This document shows positions 59,884 through 64,000 of a stretch of DNA of 64,000 bases, piece by piece. The stretch's first letter is position 1. Every line of letters begins with the position of its first letter. A program made the position numbers and the translations under genes. The DNA is from a virus. The stretch is taken from the IMG/VR virus record IMGVR_UViG_3300018428_005148, positions 1 through 64,000 of that record; one strand, given 5' to 3'. Under the pieces are notes generated by a model. The model was not told the DNA's origin. It did no database searches and saw nothing but the letters and a program-made list of their open reading frames with translations.

Positions 59884-59891
59884 TATTTATT
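59884..59891 (-). promoter_or_regulatory. Late-promoter motif AATAAATA
   Basis: On the - strand this lies 6 bases before ATG 59877, partly within the end of the upstream gene. No Shine-Dalgarno sequence. Confidence 0.6.
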
Positions 59892-62800
59892 CAGGTGCAT
59901 TTGTGGGCTCATCCGCTATGAATCTAGCCTGTTGAGTGGTAGATTTCTGCAATCCTTTACCATCAGCAGGATTACCATCCTTGGCCGTGTACCATACCTG
60001 TCCTCTCTTGTGTAATATTTTGATCTGTGTGCCAGAAGCAGGAGCACTCGTCAAAGTCACTGCCTGGGTACTGCCATCCACAGAATAGTTGATTGTAGAT
60101 CCGTCCTCGCTGGTGAGCAACAATCGTTGGCCACCAATGAATATGTCTAACTCGCCAGCAGAAGACGGTGCTTGTGATAGAGCAAACACCACAGTACTTC
60201 CATCACCCGTGAAGGTGTTGGTGTACACAGTGTCCGCGTAAGGGATGGTTTGAGTACCAGATGCGTCTACCACTTCAGCACCTGATCCATGCGCCTTAAT
60301 TCCTGTTCCCAACGTACCACGTCTAAGTTGACCCAGCACGTTGCCTGTTTTTGTAAAGTATTCTATTCTTTCCTTGTCTATGAAAATCACTCCTGGAGTG
60401 TTATTTCCAATGCTCGGGGTCGCCAAGACCGAACCATCTCTGACGGTTATGGTCTGTGAGCCTTCCGTGACCACATTGGCTATTTCAGTCGTTGCATTTT
60501 TACTGATACGTTTATAGAAAGTTCTGTTCAGCATGTCTTTGAAAATCCTGAAACCTGTGGCACCTTTGGCCGACTCCAGGGCGAAATACATAACATCCAA
60601 CCTGTCACTGGATGTGATAGTTTTACCCACAATAGTAATTTTTGTGTCATCAGAAGTGAAGTGAGGCGTCACTGTGTAGTCCACGCCCTGTGTTATCTGT
60701 TCCCCGTTCAACCATACCCACATGTACGATGCATTGAGTGGAGCGAACCTCAGATAGAACTCGCCACTAGGTTGTCCTTCCAGCACTTCTCTTCTCTGTT
60801 TCATTCCCAGTGCATTGTTGAAGGTGGTAACAGACAGCACATCATTCGTGTTCAGAGTGTATCCGTCAGTGGCTATCTGAGAAGGCTTGAGAATTACATC
60901 TGTGCCTTGGTTGTAATAATGATTGTCAACCAGCGTTGATATGCATATAACATCTGTTGCAGTAGGCACACTGTCTGTGTTGAAGTTTACATTTTGATTG
61001 CCTATATCTACCGTGTAATGGGTGTTTAAATTTTTCTCAACACCATTCACAAAAACTTGCACCTGCAAAGCCGACGTGATTGTTTTTGCTGGGTCCACCG
61101 TTGACTCATCTCCTAGACCGGATGCAACCCCGTATGTGTATGTGCTTCCATCTCCAACGTAATACGTGTTGTCAGGCCCTCGAAGTACCTTGCCGTTTAC
61201 TTCTATCATTGTAAGTCCTGAGAATGGACCAATAGAACCAGGCGGATAGGTCAAAGTGTATCTTGTGGTGGATCCATCATAGGTTATCCCCTCATTTCTA
61301 ATGCTGGCATGGCTTCTAGTTGTAGTGGCCGATTTGTTGTAGCCTGCGACCTGTATGAAAGAATCCGCGGGGGGTACAGTGGTAAACGTTACTGTCACAG
61401 TGTTGGCCGATATGCTGGTAGTAAAGTCTGTTGTTGGAACGCCGTCTATTGTTATGTATATTTCGGAAGATGTTGAATCTAAATTGAATTCACCCCTAGT
61501 GGAGGTCAAGAAAGTGGTGGTACTGCCATCACCTGTGTAGGTATCAAGCACTCGATAATTTTCTCCAGATATGGCAAATACCTTAGTAGATATTACAGAA
61601 AGGTTAGCCGGAGCAGTGTCAAAAGTGATTGTTTTGGCCCCAACGTCGATCGTGTAATCTGAAATTGTAGAATCTAAGGCACTGCCTTTCTGTATCACTC
61701 CGTCCACGGCAACTGTAACCGATCCTAGTGTGCCTGGGTAATCTCCTAGTGCAAATGTTGTTTCTGTTCCATCTCCCCTATAGTTTTTCTCAGTGATGAG
61801 TGGCACGCCGGATTCAGGAGAAGTGTACACCTTGATGTCTACTGTATCGAACATCTGTCCAGGTACGGCCTCTTCAGGCGCATAACTGGTGTCGGGAGTC
61901 ACAAAACCATCACCTTCTAAAAGTATGTCACTAGGTGCGTGACCTATCGCAGAAGTGAATAGACCACCCTTGACTATGGAATCGAGAGTCCTGTCGTCCG
62001 TTGGCGTCAGCACACCGTCGTCGTCGAATGGAATAAATTCAACAAGGTGTCCACTCGCAGGTGCTGTGGAAAGCGTGAATGTAGTCGTTGAACCATCACC
62101 CCTGAAACTGTCGGCGGTTTTGGTCCTTACGCCGTCTGTTTTTGTGTAAACTTGATATACGTCTGTGCTTGAAGGTGCAGTAGAGAATGTGAATGCCACT
62201 GTTGATCCGTCTCCTACAAATGTCACCACACGTGATCCACCGTAGTTGTCCCATGCAAAATCATACCATCCTGCGTTGTCCCATCCTGCCTCCTGATTGA
62301 ACAGCAACCCAGTAACCATTGTTCCACCGTAATCAACTCCTGTCATCAATTGTGACAGCTCATTGCCTGCCATTCCAGACGAAGGCGTGTAGAAACCTTT
62401 AGTTCTATCTGCCGCAGTAAGACCTGTTTCGTCACCATAGTACTTGTAAACATTTCCTAAATTGTCATCGAAATCTGTGGTCGACGTGAAGGCGCTGGTA
62501 GCCTTGTACAACTCGTTGTTGTACCTGATTAAATCTTGGTATGCGTAACTTTTATTTTTTTCCCAATCAACGACTGTGGACGTGGCACTAATCCTGTCAA
62601 ACTTAATTGTCGTGTCAAAGTCTCTGACCAGGTCATTGTTCAAGTTGGCGTATGCCTTGGCAGTGTCTGTTGGAGTAGAGCCGTCCTTCTTCCCTCCCGT
62701 GATCAACACCACAGGCGTTGAAGTGTAGTTGGCTCCTTTAGTGTTAAGCGTAATCTTGTTGACTGCTCCGTTCTGAATTGTGGCCGTGGCTGTGGCCGCT

Positions 62801-64000
62801 GTTGTGGACGGAGTCACATACATTTTGAATGTGCCTGATTTGGTAGACTGCGCCTCCATCGTCGAAGACGCTGGACCGTAAAAAGTTCCCGCGTAGTTCA
62901 CAAATGTGTAACTCTTGGTGCTCCCTGCTCCGCTGTTCTGCGTGTCATATATTTCCGCCTGCTTCTGTGAAGTGAACAAAGGATAGTAGTAACCAAAAGA
63001 CCCGCTGGTGCTACCAGAACTGCTTGTGGCTTGTATCTGGAATGGACCTGTTGAACCAACCGTGCCTCCTAGCACCGTGACAGTTGGTGCAACTTCGTAC
63101 CCACTACCACCCGAGGTAAGTGTGATATCGCTCACATACTTCTTGTGATAGTCATTCCACATCTGCCATGGGTACTCTGTAAGTTTTGCTGTGTCACTGT
63201 TCACATTCAACGACCTAATCTTGCCTGTCGCGCTGTCATAGAACGCCGGGGCATCAAAGTCGGTGAATATGCCGTCTTGTGTCTCCAATGACGTGTAACC
63301 CAACTTGTATTCTCTGAGCTTGGTGTGGAATGGTTTAACTTCGTTGATATAGCTCTCTATCCAATTGTCGGTGCCCAAGGTATAGGTCTTTCTTTGGTCC
63401 AACTCACGCACACTGTTACTTGCATTGATGAAACTGGTTTTAAACATCCAATCGACATAGGTCTGCTGTTCTAGAACTTTTCTCAGACCCGTGAAGAAAA
63501 GTGTGTTGTATTCAATTGCAAGATCGTTGATGAAAAGGTCATCCCTCAGCGCAGTCAATATATTCCTTGTCTCTGCAGAAGGCTCCTCGTCAAAACTGTT
63601 GTCGTCAAAGTTGTCCGCCCCAGCGAACCCTGTTGCGTCTTGTGAGTAGTCATATAGTTTAGTGCTGATCCTTATTGTGCCGTTTTCGGTACCAACGTTC
63701 TCCCACGACGTTGCAGTCTTCATGAACAACTTCCATCCACCTGTGTCTGCATTGGTCACTTTCACATGCTTTCCTATGTCAAGGTCCAGCGTGTCTAGTT
63801 CATATTGGTATGTGACCTGTGCGTCTATCACTGTGTTTTCATCATGGACCATGTCACCATCGCTCTTGTACCAGTCTATGTAACTCCAGAATCTGTCTGT
63901 TTTGAAACTCTGCACCTTGGTCCTGGTGAACTCTGTGCCATCCCATGAGTAAATAGCCCATAACCCATCACAGGTTTCGTCCGCCTTAACCAAATATTTC
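59887..64000 (-). CDS. Large virion structural protein with repeated GDGST modules, 5' end outside window
   Basis: At least 1370 residues; the reading frame is open to the window edge, so the gene starts beyond it. At least six copies of a GDGST-x-x-F-like beta motif (for example FVGDGSTVAFTFS, FRGDGSTTTFTLS, YTGDGSTTTFLTS, FTGDGSTVVFALS) are spaced through the middle and C-terminal parts. It also has YTLGTDNWIESYINEVKPFH and a TLTSGGSGYEVAPTV module. Probably a baseplate or tail-fibre-attachment protein. Repetition suggests a shaft of tandem beta domains. Confidence 0.7.
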   Translation of the reverse strand, partial: KYLVKADETCDGLWAIYSWDGTEFTRTKVQSFKTDRFWSYIDWYKSDGDMVHDENTVIDAQVTYQYELDTLDLDIGKHVKVTNADTGGWKLFMKTATSWENVGTENGTIRISTKLYDYSQDATGFAGADNFDDNSFDEEPSAETRNILTALRDDLFINDLAIEYNTLFFTGLRKVLEQQTYVDWMFKTSFINASNSVRELDQRKTYTLGTDNWIESYINEVKPFHTKLREYKLGYTSLETQDGIFTDFDAPAFYDSATGKIRSLNVNSDTAKLTEYPWQMWNDYHKKYVSDITLTSGGSGYEVAPTVTVLGGTVGSTGPFQIQATSSSGSTSGSFGYYYPLFTSQKQAEIYDTQNSGAGSTKSYTFVNYAGTFYGPASSTMEAQSTKSGTFKMYVTPSTTAATATATIQNGAVNKITLNTKGANYTSTPVVLITGGKKDGSTPTDTAKAYANLNNDLVRDFDTTIKFDRISATSTVVDWEKNKSYAYQDLIRYNNELYKATSAFTSTTDFDDNLGNVYKYYGDETGLTAADRTKGFYTPSSGMAGNELSQLMTGVDYGGTMVTGLLFNQEAGWDNAGWYDFAWDNYGGSRVVTFVGDGSTVAFTFSTAPSSTDVYQVYTKTDGVRTKTADSFRGDGSTTTFTLSTAPASGHLVEFIPFDDDGVLTPTDDRTLDSIVKGGLFTSAIGHAPSDILLEGDGFVTPDTSYAPEEAVPGQMFDTVDIKVYTSPESGVPLITEKNYRGDGTETTFALGDYPGTLGSVTVAVDGVIQKGSALDSTISDYTIDVGAKTITFDTAPANLSVISTKVFAISGENYRVLDTYTGDGSTTTFLTSTRGEFNLDSTSSEIYITIDGVPTTDFTTSISANTVTVTFTTVPPADSFIQVAGYNKSATTTRSHASIRNEGITYDGSTTRYTLTYPPGSIGPFSGLTMIEVNGKVLRGPDNTYYVGDGSTYTYGVASGLGDESTVDPAKTITSALQVQVFVNGVEKNLNTHYTVDIGNQNVNFNTDSVPTATDVICISTLVDNHYYNQGTDVILKPSQIATDGYTLNTNDVLSVTTFNNALGMKQRREVLEGQPSGEFYLRFAPLNASYMWVWLNGEQITQGVDYTVTPHFTSDDTKITIVGKTITSSDRLDVMYFALESAKGATGFRIFKDMLNRTFYKRISKNATTEIANVVTEGSQTITVRDGSVLATPSIGNNTPGVIFIDKERIEYFTKTGNVLGQLRRGTLGTGIKAHGSGAEVVDASGTQTIPYADTVYTNTFTGDGSTVVFALSQAPSSAGELDIFIGGQRLLLTSEDGSTINYSVDGSTQAVTLTSAPASGTQIKILHKRGQVWYTAKDGNPADGKGLQKSTTQQARFIADEPTNAPE

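Noticed and set aside
1-64000. tRNA, rRNA, CRISPR array, integrase or insertion sequence
   Set aside because: No cloverleaf-like clusters in the short intergenic gaps, no repeat-spacer pattern, and no transposase or integrase motifs in any reading frame examined by eye.

Overview
This window looks like part of the genome of a large T4-like marine phage with a contractile tail. The evidence is a T4-type family B DNA polymerase, a gp45-type sliding clamp, a T4-type RNase H, a DsbA-like protein, short TAAATA late-promoter motifs, densely packed overlapping genes, and a terminal block of paralogous tail-fibre genes. No rRNA, tRNA, integrase, insertion sequence or CRISPR array was seen. No photosynthesis gene was seen, so the host (SAR11 or another alphaproteobacterium, or a cyanobacterium) cannot be fixed from the sequence.

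Layout. Bases 1-33587 are on the + strand. 1-5.4 kb holds small structural or hypothetical proteins with basic Cys/Lys-rich tails. 5.4-11.8 kb holds replication genes (DsbA-like, gp43, gp45) followed by a DpdA-type DNA transglycosylase. 11.9-24.4 kb is a metabolic region: QueD-like protein, peroxiredoxin, SET protein, glycosyltransferase, GalE, FolE, GMP reductase, a purine phosphoribosyltransferase, a YhhQ-type transporter, a cupin, QueE, a sodium:solute symporter and an acyl/aryl adenylating (ANL) ligase. 24.4-33.6 kb has RNase H, a radical SAM protein, a MoxR-type AAA ATPase with a VWA/HExxH partner, and conserved unknowns. At 33.58 kb transcription converges.

Bases 33580-51960 on the - strand form one apparent operon of 21 genes, most overlapping or a few bases apart, behind a single sigma70-like promoter at 51967-51995. 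It encodes glycosyltransferases, five consecutive radical SAM proteins with an N-terminal SPASM-like Cys region, an SGNH-like protein, a GNAT-like protein, a zinc ribbon, a carbamoyltransferase, a lipoprotein, a sugar-nucleotide epimerase, two DegT/DnrJ aminotransferases (one with an in-frame stop) and a DesII-like radical SAM enzyme. It looks like a pathway for a rare amino/deoxy/carbamoyl sugar plus its transfer to something. 52.0-64.0 kb, also on the - strand, holds the tail-fibre and structural genes, the last running off the window.

How the parts may work together. FolE, the QueD-like protein, QueE and DpdA make and insert a 7-deazaguanine in phage DNA. DpdA base exchange would release guanine, which the phosphoribosyltransferase and GMP reductase could recycle. 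The QueE-SSS-ANL coupling suggests an undescribed step on a carboxylate, possibly 7-carboxy-7-deazaguanine itself. A second genome-wide feature is that many promoters, both sigma70-like and late-type, sit only 5-7 bases before the start codon, which predicts leaderless mRNAs.
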